A stretch of 64,000 nt of DNA from Gemmatimonadaceae bacterium. GTDB taxonomy: Bacteria > Gemmatimonadota > Gemmatimonadetes > Gemmatimonadales > Gemmatimonadaceae. The stretch covers positions 248,001 through 312,000 of the forward strand of contig JAICWO010000003.1 in NCBI GenBank assembly GCA_025934775.1. Reading direction: 5' to 3'. Made by a program: the position numbers and the translations under genes. Below are positions 34,972 through 43,791 of the stretch, in pieces. Position 1 is the first letter of the stretch. Every line of letters starts with the position of its first letter. The notes below the pieces were generated by a model that worked only from the letters and a program-made list of their open reading frames with translations, was not told the DNA's origin and did no database searches.

Positions 34972-35241
34972 CTACAGTTCGGTCGTCGTTCTCGACCTGG
35001 TCGTCGCACGGTAGATCCAGAGCAGGATGAGCGCGCCGACGATCGCGAGGATGATGCTCCAGAGCGAGAATCCGTTCAGGCCGGTTCCGGTGATCAAGTT
35101 GCCGAGGAAGCCGCCGAGAAACGCGCCGACGATTCCGATCAGAATCGTGACGATGATGCCGCCCGGGTCCTTCCCCGGCATGATGGCTTTGGCGATCGCG
35201 CCCGCGATCAGGCCAAGCACAATCCACGCGATGATACCCAT
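34972..35241 (-). CDS. GlsB/YeaQ/YmgE-family membrane protein (copy 1)
   Basis: An 89-residue small membrane protein: MGIIAWIVLGLIAGAIAKA, MPGKDPGGIIVT, IVGAFLGGFLGNL and a final hydrophobic stretch ILLWIYRAT. This is the canonical GlsB/YmgE form. The ATG at 35241 is preferred over an upstream one because of the GGAGGCGAAG ahead of it. It is the first of a tandem pair and its upstream region carries a short heptad palindrome shared with the ABC exporter's leader. Confidence 0.88.
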   Translation of the reverse strand: MGIIAWIVLGLIAGAIAKAIMPGKDPGGIIVTILIGIVGAFLGGFLGNLITGTGLNGFSLWSIILAIVGALILLWIYRATTRSRTTTEL

Positions 35242-35331
35242 GTCTTCGCCTCCGCAAAGGGTCACTACATCGTGTGCCCCTCTCGCAACGGGTGTACCAG
35301 ACGCGACTAAACCGACAGAGATTGGAGGCGA

Positions 35332-35349
35332 GCCTCCAACCTCCTTCTA
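35332..35349. repeat. minimal heptad palindrome (element E5)
   Basis: TTGGAGGC-GA-GCCTCCAA is an 8-base perfect inverted repeat with a 2-base centre, followed by CCTCC. Its units match those in E2 (GAGG, CTCCAA). It is in the leader of the ABC exporter gene, 10 bases before the start codon, so it overlaps or replaces the ribosome-binding site. It might be a decayed or young element. Confidence 0.55.
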
Positions 35350-35358
35350 TTTTTCGTG

Positions 35359-37233
35359 ATGGCTTTCCAAGAAGAAGACGTCGTCGGCAAGGTATACGAC
35401 GCGCGTCTGGTGCGGCGGCTGGTGGTGTACGTGCGGCCCTACGGCTGGCTCGTCGCGGCGGCGCTCTGCTGCCTGATGCTCGACGGGCTGATGCAGCTCG
35501 TTGGCCCGCTCATGACGCAGCGCGTCATCGACGTCGCGCTGCCGCATCACGACGTCGGACTCGTCTGGCGATCGGCGATGCTGCTCGGCGGGTCGCTCGT
35601 GGTCGCGTTCGGCTCTCAGTATGGCGAGACGATTCTCACGAGCCTGCTTGGCCAGCGCGTGATGCGGGATCTGCGGCGGGACATCTTCGCGCACGTGCAG
35701 CGGCTGCCGGTCGTGTTCTTCGATCGCAACCCGGTGGGTCGTCTCGTCACGCGCGTGACGTCGGACGTGGAGTCGCTCAACGAGCTGTTCGCGTCGGGTG
35801 TGGTGGCCGGCTTGGGCGACATCTTCACGCTGCTCGCGATCAGCATTCTGATGGTCGTCACCGATTGGCGACTCGCGCTCGCGTCATTCGGCGTGATCCC
35901 GTTCGTGTACTGGGCGTCGCACGTCTTTCGCGCCAAGGTGCGCGACTCCTATCGCGACATCCGGGCGAAGCTCGCGCGCATCAACGCGTTCTTGCAGGAG
36001 CGCATCACCGGCATGCGCATCGTGCAGCTGTTCGGCCGCGAGCCCACCGAAGCGAAGGGCTTCGATGAGTTGAATCGGGGCCACCTGCAGGCGAACCTCG
36101 ATTCGATCATGTACTACGCGCTGTACTTCCCCACGATCGAGGTGCTGACGTCGATCGCGCTCGCGAGCCTCATCGTGGCGGGAGCGCATCGCGTCGAGAT
36201 TGGATCGCTCACGGTGGGAACGGTCGCGGCCTTCTTGCAGCTCGTGCGTCGCTTCTTCCAGCCGCTGCAGGATCTCTCGGACAAGTTCAACACGCTGCAG
36301 CAGGCGATGGCGGCGAGCGAGCGGGTGTTTCGGTTGCTGGATACGCCCGTAGCGGAGAATGGAGAGAGGAGAGTGGAGAGCGGAAACGGCGTCTCCACCC
36401 TCCACTCTCCTCTCTCCACTCTCCCATCTCGTGGCGTTACGGTCGAATTTCGCGACGTCTGGTTTGCATACGACCTCGGCCATATCGCACGTGGCGGCGG
36501 CCCGGCTGCGTCACCGGAGTGGGTATTGAAGGGCGTGAGCTTTAAAGTCGAGCCGGGCCGGACGTTGGCGCTGGTGGGGCACACCGGGGCGGGGAAGACG
36601 ACGATCATCAATTTGCTGCTGCGCTTCTATGATCCGCAGCGCGGGACGATACTCGTTGATGGCGTGGACATTCGCGACATGCCGGTCTCGGCGCTGCGTG
36701 CGCTGATCGGCTACGTGCAACAAGACATCTTCCTCTTTGCCGGCGACGTGTTGACGAACATTCGGCTGTCCAGCCCGATCGGCGAAGACGACGTCGCGGT
36801 CGCCGCGACGCGCGTCGGCGCGGACCGGATCATCCGCCGGCTGCCGCACGGCTACGCGCAGGAGCTGGGCGAGCGCGGCGCGTCGATCAGTGTGGGCGAG
36901 CGCCAGCTCCTGTCGTTCGCGCGGGCGATCGCCGCCGACCCGGCGCTGCTCGTGCTCGACGAAGCGACGAGCGCGGTGGACAGCGAGATCGAGGCGGAGA
37001 TTCAGCGCGCGCTCGAGGTGTTGATGCGCGATCGCACGACGATCGCGATCGCGCATCGGTTGAGCACGATCGTCGACGCGGACGAGATTCTCGTGCTGCA
37101 TCGCGGGCAGGTGCGCGAGCGGGGCACGCATCGCGAGTTGATGGCAAAGCGCGGTTTGTACGAACGCTTGTACAGGCTGCAGGCCGGTGCGGTGCGCGAG
37201 GCGCTTCGCCCCGCGTTGGAGGCGGGCGCGTGA
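35359..37233 (+). CDS. ABC exporter, fused permease and ATPase (half-transporter)
   Basis: A 624-residue ABC exporter half. Residues about 20-310 form the six-helix membrane domain; the ATPase follows with Walker A GHTGAGKTT, signature ISVGERQLLSFARA (in place of LSGGQ, as in TmrA/YheH-type proteins), Walker B LLVLDEATSAVD and the H-loop AIAHRLSTIVDADEI. It should act as a dimer on lipids, drugs or peptides. The linker (about residues 332-358) is encoded by a heptad palindrome and differs in composition (Ser, Glu, Leu, Pro) from the rest. The ATG at 35359 is the start. Confidence 0.93.
   Translation: MAFQEEDVVGKVYDARLVRRLVVYVRPYGWLVAAALCCLMLDGLMQLVGPLMTQRVIDVALPHHDVGLVWRSAMLLGGSLVVAFGSQYGETILTSLLGQRVMRDLRRDIFAHVQRLPVVFFDRNPVGRLVTRVTSDVESLNELFASGVVAGLGDIFTLLAISILMVVTDWRLALASFGVIPFVYWASHVFRAKVRDSYRDIRAKLARINAFLQERITGMRIVQLFGREPTEAKGFDELNRGHLQANLDSIMYYALYFPTIEVLTSIALASLIVAGAHRVEIGSLTVGTVAAFLQLVRRFFQPLQDLSDKFNTLQQAMAASERVFRLLDTPVAENGERRVESGNGVSTLHSPLSTLPSRGVTVEFRDVWFAYDLGHIARGGGPAASPEWVLKGVSFKVEPGRTLALVGHTGAGKTTIINLLLRFYDPQRGTILVDGVDIRDMPVSALRALIGYVQQDIFLFAGDVLTNIRLSSPIGEDDVAVAATRVGADRIIRRLPHGYAQELGERGASISVGERQLLSFARAIAADPALLVLDEATSAVDSEIEAEIQRALEVLMRDRTTIAIAHRLSTIVDADEILVLHRGQVRERGTHRELMAKRGLYERLYRLQAGAVREALRPALEAGA
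36354..36430. repeat. heptad palindrome within the ABC exporter gene (element E3)
   Basis: 77 bases. Left side: five heptads (GGAGAAT, GGAGAGA, GGAGAGT, GGAGAGC, GGAAACG); after GCG the right side has TCTCCAC, CCTCCAC, TCTCCTC, TCTCCAC, TCTCCCA and TCTC. Bases 36360-36388 pair with 36390-36418 at 26 of 29 positions, leaving a 1-base loop; 36360-36376 and 36402-36418 are a perfect 17-base pair. It is read in frame as part of the protein. Confidence 0.9.
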
Positions 37234-37359
37234 CGCTTGCCAGCGGCCCAGTTGCGGGGGTAGTTTCTGCCGGAGTAGCTCCGATCCCCGACGCCGGCGC
37301 CGCGAGCGTGGCCTGCGCCGCATTTCCCACGTCCGGACCGAGGCGCTGAGCGCACCGAC

Positions 37360-38631
37360 ATGCCGGTCATCAAGGTCAACGATCAGCAGTATTCACTGCG
37401 GCCCGGCCAGAATCGGCTGGGCGGCGGTGCCGACGCCGACGTGACCGTCGCCGACGACGCGGCGCTGGGTGTGCAGGCGATCGTCGACGTGGCGGGCGAT
37501 GCGCAGGCGGTGATTCGCCGTGCGCGCGACGGGGCGGCGGTCCGCGTGAACGGCGTGCTGCTCGTGGATCCGACGCCGTTGATGCACGGCGACAAGGTCG
37601 AGATTGGCGGACGCGAGCTGCTCTATGCCGACGACAGCAAGGCCGGCGCGACACAGTACGTGTCGTCCGACGACATCGCCGCGCTCGCGCAGAAGCGCTC
37701 CGGGCCCGCGCGCGCCACCGCGGCGACCGGCGGCCGGCTCGTCTCGCTCGTCGACGGCAAGGAGTACACGATTCCGGCGGGCGGGATCAGCATCGGGCGC
37801 GATGCGGGATCGGGCGTCGTCGTCGCGCAGAACGAAGTGTCGCGCAAGCACGCCGAGGTCGCGCCGGTGGAGCACGGATATGAGATCCGTGATTTCAGTG
37901 CGAACGGCGTGTTCGTGAATGGCGCGCGCGTGGACAAGGCACAGATTCTCTCGCGCGCCGACGTGATCCGAATCGGCGGCGAGGAGTTCCGGTTCTACGC
38001 CGACGTGCCGCAAAGCGCGAAGGCCGCCGCGCCGGCGGTGCCGCCGCCCGTGGTCGCCTCGCCGGTGGTGGACGCCCCCGCGCCGGTGGCCACCGCCGCG
38101 CCGGATTCGCGTCCCGTGCTCGCGGTTCTCGAGATCACGAACGAGGGCCCGACCAAGGGCCAGACGTACGAGATCGCCGTACCGCTCGCGCACGTGGGGC
38201 GCGGCGCGCACAACGACGTCGTGATTCGCGACGACAGCGTCTCCGATACGCACGCCAAGCTGCAGCGGCGCGACGACGGCTGGTATCTCGTCGACGTGGG
38301 CTCGACGAACGGCACGTACGTCGCGGGCCAGCGTCTGACGGCGGAGCGGCGGCTCGAGGGTGCGCCCGACGTGCGCTTTGGCGGAGTGAAGGCGATCTTT
38401 CGCGCACGCGATGCGCACGCGGACGCCGGCTCCGGCACGCGCGCGATCGCGAGCGTCGATCGCTCCAAGCTGCGCGAGACCGTCGCCGTCAGATCGGCAT
38501 CCCCCGCGCAGGCCAAAGCGGCGGCGGCGAGCACCGCTCCGCCGGCTCGCAGCGGGCTCCCCGCGTGGCTGTGGATCGTCGTGGCGCTCGCCGTGATCGG
38601 CGCCGCCGCATTCTTCTTGATGAATCGCTAA
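37360..38631 (+). CDS. membrane-anchored protein with FHA domains
   Basis: A 423-residue protein with a degenerate FHA-like start (about 1-90), a clear FHA domain at about 125-210 (ISIGRDAGSGVVVAQNEVSRKHAE) and another at about 255-350 (HVGRGAHNDVVIRDDSVSDTHAKL, then DVGSTNGTYVAGQRL). FHA domains bind phosphothreonine peptides. A proline/alanine linker joins them and one C-terminal membrane helix (about 400-420) anchors it. It overlaps the PP2C phosphatase by one base (TAATG), so the two work in one Ser/Thr phosphorylation pathway. Confidence 0.88.
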   Translation: MPVIKVNDQQYSLRPGQNRLGGGADADVTVADDAALGVQAIVDVAGDAQAVIRRARDGAAVRVNGVLLVDPTPLMHGDKVEIGGRELLYADDSKAGATQYVSSDDIAALAQKRSGPARATAATGGRLVSLVDGKEYTIPAGGISIGRDAGSGVVVAQNEVSRKHAEVAPVEHGYEIRDFSANGVFVNGARVDKAQILSRADVIRIGGEEFRFYADVPQSAKAAAPAVPPPVVASPVVDAPAPVATAAPDSRPVLAVLEITNEGPTKGQTYEIAVPLAHVGRGAHNDVVIRDDSVSDTHAKLQRRDDGWYLVDVGSTNGTYVAGQRLTAERRLEGAPDVRFGGVKAIFRARDAHADAGSGTRAIASVDRSKLRETVAVRSASPAQAKAAAASTAPPARSGLPAWLWIVVALAVIGAAAFFLMNR

Positions 38632-39419
38632 TGGTGCGCCTGCTTCACGCGGCCCGGACTGATGTCGGCATGATCCGGTCGGGCAACGAAGACAACTTCG
38701 CCGTGAACGCGACCGGCGATCGCGGCCTGTTCATCGTGGCCGACGGCATGGGGGGTCATGCAGCCGGCGAGGTGGCGAGCGAGATGGCGGTGCAGATCGT
38801 CGAGCTCGAGCTCGCGAAGCTCCGCGACCTCGACGATCCGTCGGCGGCGCAGAAGGTGACCGACGCGCTGCGCAAAGCGAACCGCAACATCCACGACCGC
38901 ACGATCACCGAAGTCGACAAGCAGGGGATGGGGACGACCGCGTCGGTGCTGATCGTCTCCAAGCTGCGGTATCTGATCGGACAGGTGGGCGACTCGCGCG
39001 TGTATCTCCTGCGCGACGGCGCGCTGCACCAGCTCACGAAGGATCACTCGTACGTTCAGGAACAGGTGGACGCCGGCTTCCTCACGCCGGAGCAGGCGCG
39101 CTATCACCCGTACAGCAACGTGATCACGCGCTGCGTGGGGGCGAGCCCCGACGTGGAGCCCGACGTGTATCAGGGCGAGGTGCACGTGGGCGACGTGTTT
39201 CTCGTCGCGAGCGACGGCTTGACGGGCATGGTCGACGACCGCCGCCTTCAGATGCTGCTCATGTCGCGCGCCGAGCCGGAGCGGAAGGTGCACGCGCTGA
39301 TCTCGGAGGCGAACGGCCGCGGCGGATTGGACAACATCACCGCGATCGTCGTGCAGATCGTGCCGGATGAGGATCCGGCGTCGAACGCGCGAACGCAGGA
39401 GATGCCGGTCCAGCGCTGA
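38631..39419 (+). CDS. PP2C-type Ser/Thr phosphatase
   Basis: A 262-residue PPM phosphatase removing phosphate from Ser or Thr. All PP2C motifs are visible: SGNEDNFAV (Asp), ADGMGGHAAGE, TTASVLIV, QVGDSRVYLL, ASDGLTGMVDD and LDNITAIVV. It is most similar in layout to bacterial Stp/PrpC that reset PASTA or Hanks-type kinases; no such kinase is in the window. It is coupled to the FHA-domain gene. Confidence 0.94.
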   Translation: MVRLLHAARTDVGMIRSGNEDNFAVNATGDRGLFIVADGMGGHAAGEVASEMAVQIVELELAKLRDLDDPSAAQKVTDALRKANRNIHDRTITEVDKQGMGTTASVLIVSKLRYLIGQVGDSRVYLLRDGALHQLTKDHSYVQEQVDAGFLTPEQARYHPYSNVITRCVGASPDVEPDVYQGEVHVGDVFLVASDGLTGMVDDRRLQMLLMSRAEPERKVHALISEANGRGGLDNITAIVVQIVPDEDPASNARTQEMPVQR

Positions 39420-39439
39420 GCTGCGGGAGCGGCGGCATT

Positions 39440-39553
39440 TTACCACGGAGGACGCGGGGAGCGCGGAGGTGGTGACGATGCGACACCTCCTGAATCGCGC
39501 CCCGTGTCGTTCGCTTTGCGGACCCGCCGCATCCTCCGCGTCCTCCGCGGTTA
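39440..39553. repeat. inverted repeat built from 9-base units (element E6)
   Basis: Left: CACGGAGGA, CGCGGGGAG, CGCGGAGGT (39444-39470). Right: CCTCCGCGT, CCTCCGCGG (39533-39550). Over 30 positions (39440-39469 with 39524-39553) 23 match. An inner 7-base pair (GGAGGTG at 39465-39471 and CACCTCC at 39484-39490) allows an alternative hairpin. It occupies the gap between the phosphatase and the S9 peptidase. Confidence 0.7.
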
Positions 39554-39665
39554 GGCCGTTTCCAGCGCCGGTCTTCCGGGACGCGTATCCAGGATACAAT
39601 CTCTGGCGACTGTTTTCTCCCGTCAGACCGTCGTCCCGTTCCGCCCCGCCCCTAGAGGAGCGCTC

Positions 39666-42350
39666 ATGCCGTTCTCATTCCGAAACGCCGCGGCCGCCGG
39701 TGTCAGCCTCGTGCTGGCCACCATCGCCGCGACGCCGCTCGCCGCGCACGCACAGCAAGAGCCGCAGCGCGTGAACCACGCGAACTGGGAGCTCGCCAAC
39801 AAGTTCGCCCCCACCGCGCTGCGTCCCATCATCTACACGAGCGCGGTGAATCCGCGATGGCTCGGCCAGAGCGACTCGCTGTGCTACGACTGGAAGGATC
39901 GCACCGGGTCGACGTTCTATCTCGTCGTGCCGACGACGAAGACCAAGCACCCGCTGTTCGATCAGAGCAAGCTCGCGGCGCAGCTCTCGGATCTGAGCCA
40001 CCACGCGTACGACCCGACGGCGCTTCCATTCACGTCGATCACGTTCTCGAAAGATCACAAGTCCTTCACGTTCACGGCCGACAGCTCGCGCTGGGAGTGG
40101 ACGTTCGCGACGGAGGCCCTGTCGCGACTCGGTCCGGCGACACCAGCGGGTGGACGCGGCGGGCGCGGGGCGGGGGCAAACGGCGGCGCACCGGCGACGC
40201 CGCCCGACACGGCGAACGTGTGCGGCGGAACGGGCGGTGGACGCGGCGCGGCGGGCGGCGGCGGCGGGCAGTTCGGCGGTGGACGCGGCGGCGACTTCCG
40301 CAATTATTCGCCGGACAGCAGCATGTTCGCGTTCGCGCGCGACAACAACCTGTTCCTCGTGCACGTCGCGGCGAAGGACACGGTGCAGCTCTCGCACGAC
40401 GGGGTGAAGGACGACGGCTTCGGCGCGCGCGACACGACGCTCGAGCGCCAGCAGCAGGAGCTGCAACGCCAACAACAGCAGCAGGACGACACGACCGGCA
40501 CGCAGAACGCGCGCGTGAACCGCGATCCGCGCGTTCGCGCGAACGTGGTCTGGGCGCCGGACTCGAAGGGCTTCGCCGTGATCCGCAACGACTCACGCGG
40601 CGTCGGCAAGCTGTACCTCGTCAACAATCTCCATCAGCCGCGGCCCGAGCTCATGGAGTACACGTACGCCATGCCGGGCGAAGATTCGGTCACGAAGGAA
40701 GACCTGTACGTCTGGCACGCGGGCGAGACGAAGCTCACGCCGGTGTCGATCAAGAAGTGGAAAGACCAGCGCCTGTTCGATCTGCACTGGAACGGCAAAG
40801 GGTCCGATCATCTGCGGCTCGTGCGGCGCGATCGGACGCAGCGGCATTTCGAGTTGATCGACATCGCGCTGCCGGCACAGACGACGACGCAGCTCTTGCA
40901 GGAGGACATCGACAACAACTCCAGCGAGCGGCAGAACGTGCGCTACGTGAAAGCGGGCGGCGATTTCATCTGGTGGTCCGAGCGCTCGGGCTGGGGACAC
41001 TACTATCTCTACGACAACGCCGGCCATCTCAAGCACGCGCTGACGAGCGGGGCGTGGCGCGCCGAACGAATCGTCGAGCTGGATTCAGTGAAGGGCGTGA
41101 TGTACTTCGACGCGGTCGGCCGTGAGCCGGGCGAGAACCCGTACTACACGCACCTCTACCGCGTCAATCTCGATGGCACCGGGCTCGCGCTGCTCGATGC
41201 GGGCGACGCGACGCACGACGCGAAACTCTCGCCGAACAAGCGGTGGATCGTCGACAACTCCTCGCGGATCGACCTCGTGCCGAGGGCGGTGCTCCGCGAC
41301 GCGGCCGGCAAGCAGGTGATGGACCTCGAGACGATGGATGTCTCGCGCCTGCGAGAGCTCGGCTGGCGGCCGCCGGAGACGTTCCAGACGAAAGCCGCCG
41401 ACGGCGTGACGGACATCTACGGCAACATGTGGAAGCCGTTCGACTTCGACTCGACGAAGAAATACCCGATCATCGCGAACGTGTATCCGGGACCGCAGAC
41501 GGAATCCGTGAACTTCACGTTCTCGCCGAACGCGGTGCCGCAGCAGCTCGCGCAGCTCGGGTTCATCGTGATTCAGATCGGCAACCGCGGCGGCAGCCCG
41601 CAGCGCTCGCAGGCGTATCAGGGCTGGGGCTACTTGAACCTCCGCGACTACGCGCTCGCGGACAAGAAGGCGGGCATCGAGCAGCTCGCCGCGCGGCACA
41701 AGTGGATCGACATCGACCGGGTGGGGATCTACGGCCACTCGGGCGGCGGCTTCCTGACCGCGGCCGCGATGCTCCTGCCGCCCTACAACGAGTTCTTCAA
41801 GGTCGGCGTGAGTGAATCAGGAAATCATGATAACAATATTTATAACCAGAACTGGAGCGAGCAGTATCACGGGCTGCACATCGTCGCCAAAACCGGGGCG
41901 GGGCGCGGCACGGGTGTGCGGCAGGCCGGCGCGCCGGCGGAGTCGGAGGACGGAAACGGGAACGGGAACGGCGGCAATGGACGCGCCGCGCGCGGCGGGG
42001 CGAACAGCGCCGCGGCCGTGGCCAGCCGGATGGTGGACGGCTCGATTCCCGACGCGGACACGCTCGACACGTTCCAGATACACGTGCCGACGACGGTGGA
42101 CCTGGCGAAGAATCTGAAGGGCAATCTGCTGCTCGAGACGGGCGACATGGACAACAACGTCCACCCGGCGAACACGATTCGCCTGGTGAACGCGCTCATC
42201 AAGGCGAACAAGCGGTTCGACTTCATGATGCTCCCCGGCAAGCCGCACGGGTACGGCGACGACGTGCCGTATACGAACCATCTCATGTTCGAGTACTTCG
42301 CGGAGCATCTGCTCGGGGATTACTACCGGCAGGACGCGATCATCAAGTAG
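39666..42350 (+). CDS. secreted S9 family (dipeptidyl peptidase IV-like) peptidase
   Basis: An 894-residue exported prolyl peptidase with a signal peptide (to about AHAQ). The N-terminal propeller runs to about 600 and the alpha/beta hydrolase domain carries the nucleophile in YGHSGGGFLTAA, Asp in ETGDMDNNVHP and His in PGKPHGYGDD. It has three low-complexity insertions: Gly/Arg/Ala-rich (about 160-215), Gln-rich (about 260-275) and a Gly/Asn/Ala-rich loop just before the catalytic Asp (about 750-790). It probably cuts Xaa-Pro dipeptides off oligopeptides outside the cytoplasm. Confidence 0.92.
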   Translation: MPFSFRNAAAAGVSLVLATIAATPLAAHAQQEPQRVNHANWELANKFAPTALRPIIYTSAVNPRWLGQSDSLCYDWKDRTGSTFYLVVPTTKTKHPLFDQSKLAAQLSDLSHHAYDPTALPFTSITFSKDHKSFTFTADSSRWEWTFATEALSRLGPATPAGGRGGRGAGANGGAPATPPDTANVCGGTGGGRGAAGGGGGQFGGGRGGDFRNYSPDSSMFAFARDNNLFLVHVAAKDTVQLSHDGVKDDGFGARDTTLERQQQELQRQQQQQDDTTGTQNARVNRDPRVRANVVWAPDSKGFAVIRNDSRGVGKLYLVNNLHQPRPELMEYTYAMPGEDSVTKEDLYVWHAGETKLTPVSIKKWKDQRLFDLHWNGKGSDHLRLVRRDRTQRHFELIDIALPAQTTTQLLQEDIDNNSSERQNVRYVKAGGDFIWWSERSGWGHYYLYDNAGHLKHALTSGAWRAERIVELDSVKGVMYFDAVGREPGENPYYTHLYRVNLDGTGLALLDAGDATHDAKLSPNKRWIVDNSSRIDLVPRAVLRDAAGKQVMDLETMDVSRLRELGWRPPETFQTKAADGVTDIYGNMWKPFDFDSTKKYPIIANVYPGPQTESVNFTFSPNAVPQQLAQLGFIVIQIGNRGGSPQRSQAYQGWGYLNLRDYALADKKAGIEQLAARHKWIDIDRVGIYGHSGGGFLTAAAMLLPPYNEFFKVGVSESGNHDNNIYNQNWSEQYHGLHIVAKTGAGRGTGVRQAGAPAESEDGNGNGNGGNGRAARGGANSAAAVASRMVDGSIPDADTLDTFQIHVPTTVDLAKNLKGNLLLETGDMDNNVHPANTIRLVNALIKANKRFDFMMLPGKPHGYGDDVPYTNHLMFEYFAEHLLGDYYRQDAIIK

Positions 42351-42369
42351 GGGCTCGGGACGTAAGGTC

Positions 42370-42402
42370 GACGAACGCCCGCGCTTCGCGCGGGCGTTCG
42401 TC
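42370..42402. terminator. hairpin between convergent genes
   Basis: A perfect 15-base-pair stem (42370-42384 with 42388-42402) with a TTC loop, very GC-rich. It sits between the S9 peptidase and the HD-domain gene. There is no T-tract, so it may act as a bidirectional RNA end-stabiliser. Confidence 0.75.
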
Positions 42403-42422
42403 TATCCGACCACCACCACGCA

Positions 42423-43700
42423 CTAGCCCAACAGCCCCGCCCCTCGCTCCAACCTCGATCGAACATCCGCAGCCGACATGTGCGCGATCGCCAGTACGCC
42501 CGCCGGATCGAGCGCACGGCGCTCTGCCGTATACACGCGCAGCCAGCGCGCCGAGCGATAGAACTCTTCTGAGATTTTTGGAAGGTTGATCGCACCCTCC
42601 CAACCCGCCGCCGTCAGCCGGCGCACTTCGCCCTCGGGGCGTTGGACGAGCATGTCGAGTCCGAGCATCTGCGTCTTGGCGGGGTAATCGAGCAGCAGCT
42701 CGCCGGGAGCGAGCCCGATCTCGGCCGCGAGCGCATCCTCCGCCGCGACGGTCAACGCGCGATCGTCGGCGATCCATTCGCCCGCATCGGGCGCAAGATC
42801 GGCCGCGGGGCACTCGAAGGCGCGCTTGTACAGCCGCCGCCCGCGCAGGGCATCGAGCAGGGGACTCGGTGCCCGCTGCGTGAGGTCGTGCAGAATCCCT
42901 TCGTCCGTAAAGGCCGCGAGCCGCCGCGCGTCGAGAGCGCCGGCATCGAGCGCGTCGCTCACGACGCGCTTGTACATCGCCGTCGCGCTGCGCACCGCGT
43001 GATGCCAATACACGTTGCGATACATCTGGTACTTCGCGAAGAGAAGCGACTCGAGCGCGGAGAGGCCCTTCTCGATCATCCCGACGCGAGGCAGCGCCGC
43101 GTCGGGCTCGCGCACGATCGTGAGCGCGTTGATCAGCCGGTCGACGTCGATCTCGCCGTAGCTCACGCCGCACATGAACGCGTCGCGTCGCAGGTAGTCC
43201 AGTTTGTCGAGATCGATCGAGCCGGAGATCAATCCTTGCAGCGGGCTGTCGCTCTCGCCGCGAATGAGCGAGACGATGCGCTCGGGCGCCTGCGCCCCCA
43301 GCTCGCGCCGCAGGATCACGCCGACTTCACCCTCACAGATCAGCGGCCGCGCCACGGCCTCGTGATGCAGCGCGCCAATCTCCTCGAGCGCATGGGAGAA
43401 CGGATAATGCCCGATGTCGTGGAGCAGCGCCGCGACGCGAATGAGCGTACACTCGTCGCGGCCGATCGCGGCGAAGTCGTCATGGTCCTCGAACAGGGCG
43501 AGCGTGCGCCGGGCGAGGTGGTACGTGCCGAGGGCGTGCTCGAAGCGCGAGTGCGTGGCGCCCGGATACACGAGAAAGGCGAGGCCGAGCTGGCGAACGT
43601 AGCGCAGCCGCTGGAACGCCGGTGTATCGATGAGCTCGAAGCTCAGCGGGTCGAGCCGGATGTTATTCCAGAGCGGGTCGCGAATGATTTCGACGGCCAT
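42423..43700 (-). CDS. HD-domain phosphohydrolase (dNTPase-like)
   Basis: A 425-residue HD superfamily enzyme. The metal site is seen as THSRFEHALG (His), ALLHDIGHYPFSHALE (HD) and SGSIDLDKLDYLRRD (Asp). The layout (HD core then a helical tail and YWHHAVRSATAMYKRV) is that of the SAMHD1/YpgQ-type dNTP triphosphohydrolases, which lower the dNTP pool. Substrate is not proven. Its start codon is 91 bases from the start of the divergent coiled-coil gene. Confidence 0.88.
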   Translation of the reverse strand: MAVEIIRDPLWNNIRLDPLSFELIDTPAFQRLRYVRQLGLAFLVYPGATHSRFEHALGTYHLARRTLALFEDHDDFAAIGRDECTLIRVAALLHDIGHYPFSHALEEIGALHHEAVARPLICEGEVGVILRRELGAQAPERIVSLIRGESDSPLQGLISGSIDLDKLDYLRRDAFMCGVSYGEIDVDRLINALTIVREPDAALPRVGMIEKGLSALESLLFAKYQMYRNVYWHHAVRSATAMYKRVVSDALDAGALDARRLAAFTDEGILHDLTQRAPSPLLDALRGRRLYKRAFECPAADLAPDAGEWIADDRALTVAAEDALAAEIGLAPGELLLDYPAKTQMLGLDMLVQRPEGEVRRLTAAGWEGAINLPKISEEFYRSARWLRVYTAERRALDPAGVLAIAHMSAADVRSRLERGAGLLG

Positions 43701-43791
43701 GGGGCGTATGATAGTGGCGAACGGGCGCGAACGCCCGCATCATGAGAGCGCAGCCGGAAACATCCCGCCACTTCACTCCGTACAGAAGCGC

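Noticed and set aside
36354-36430. Heptad arrays taken for CRISPR repeats
   Set aside because: Units are 7 bases with no spacers of constant length and no cas genes are present in the window.
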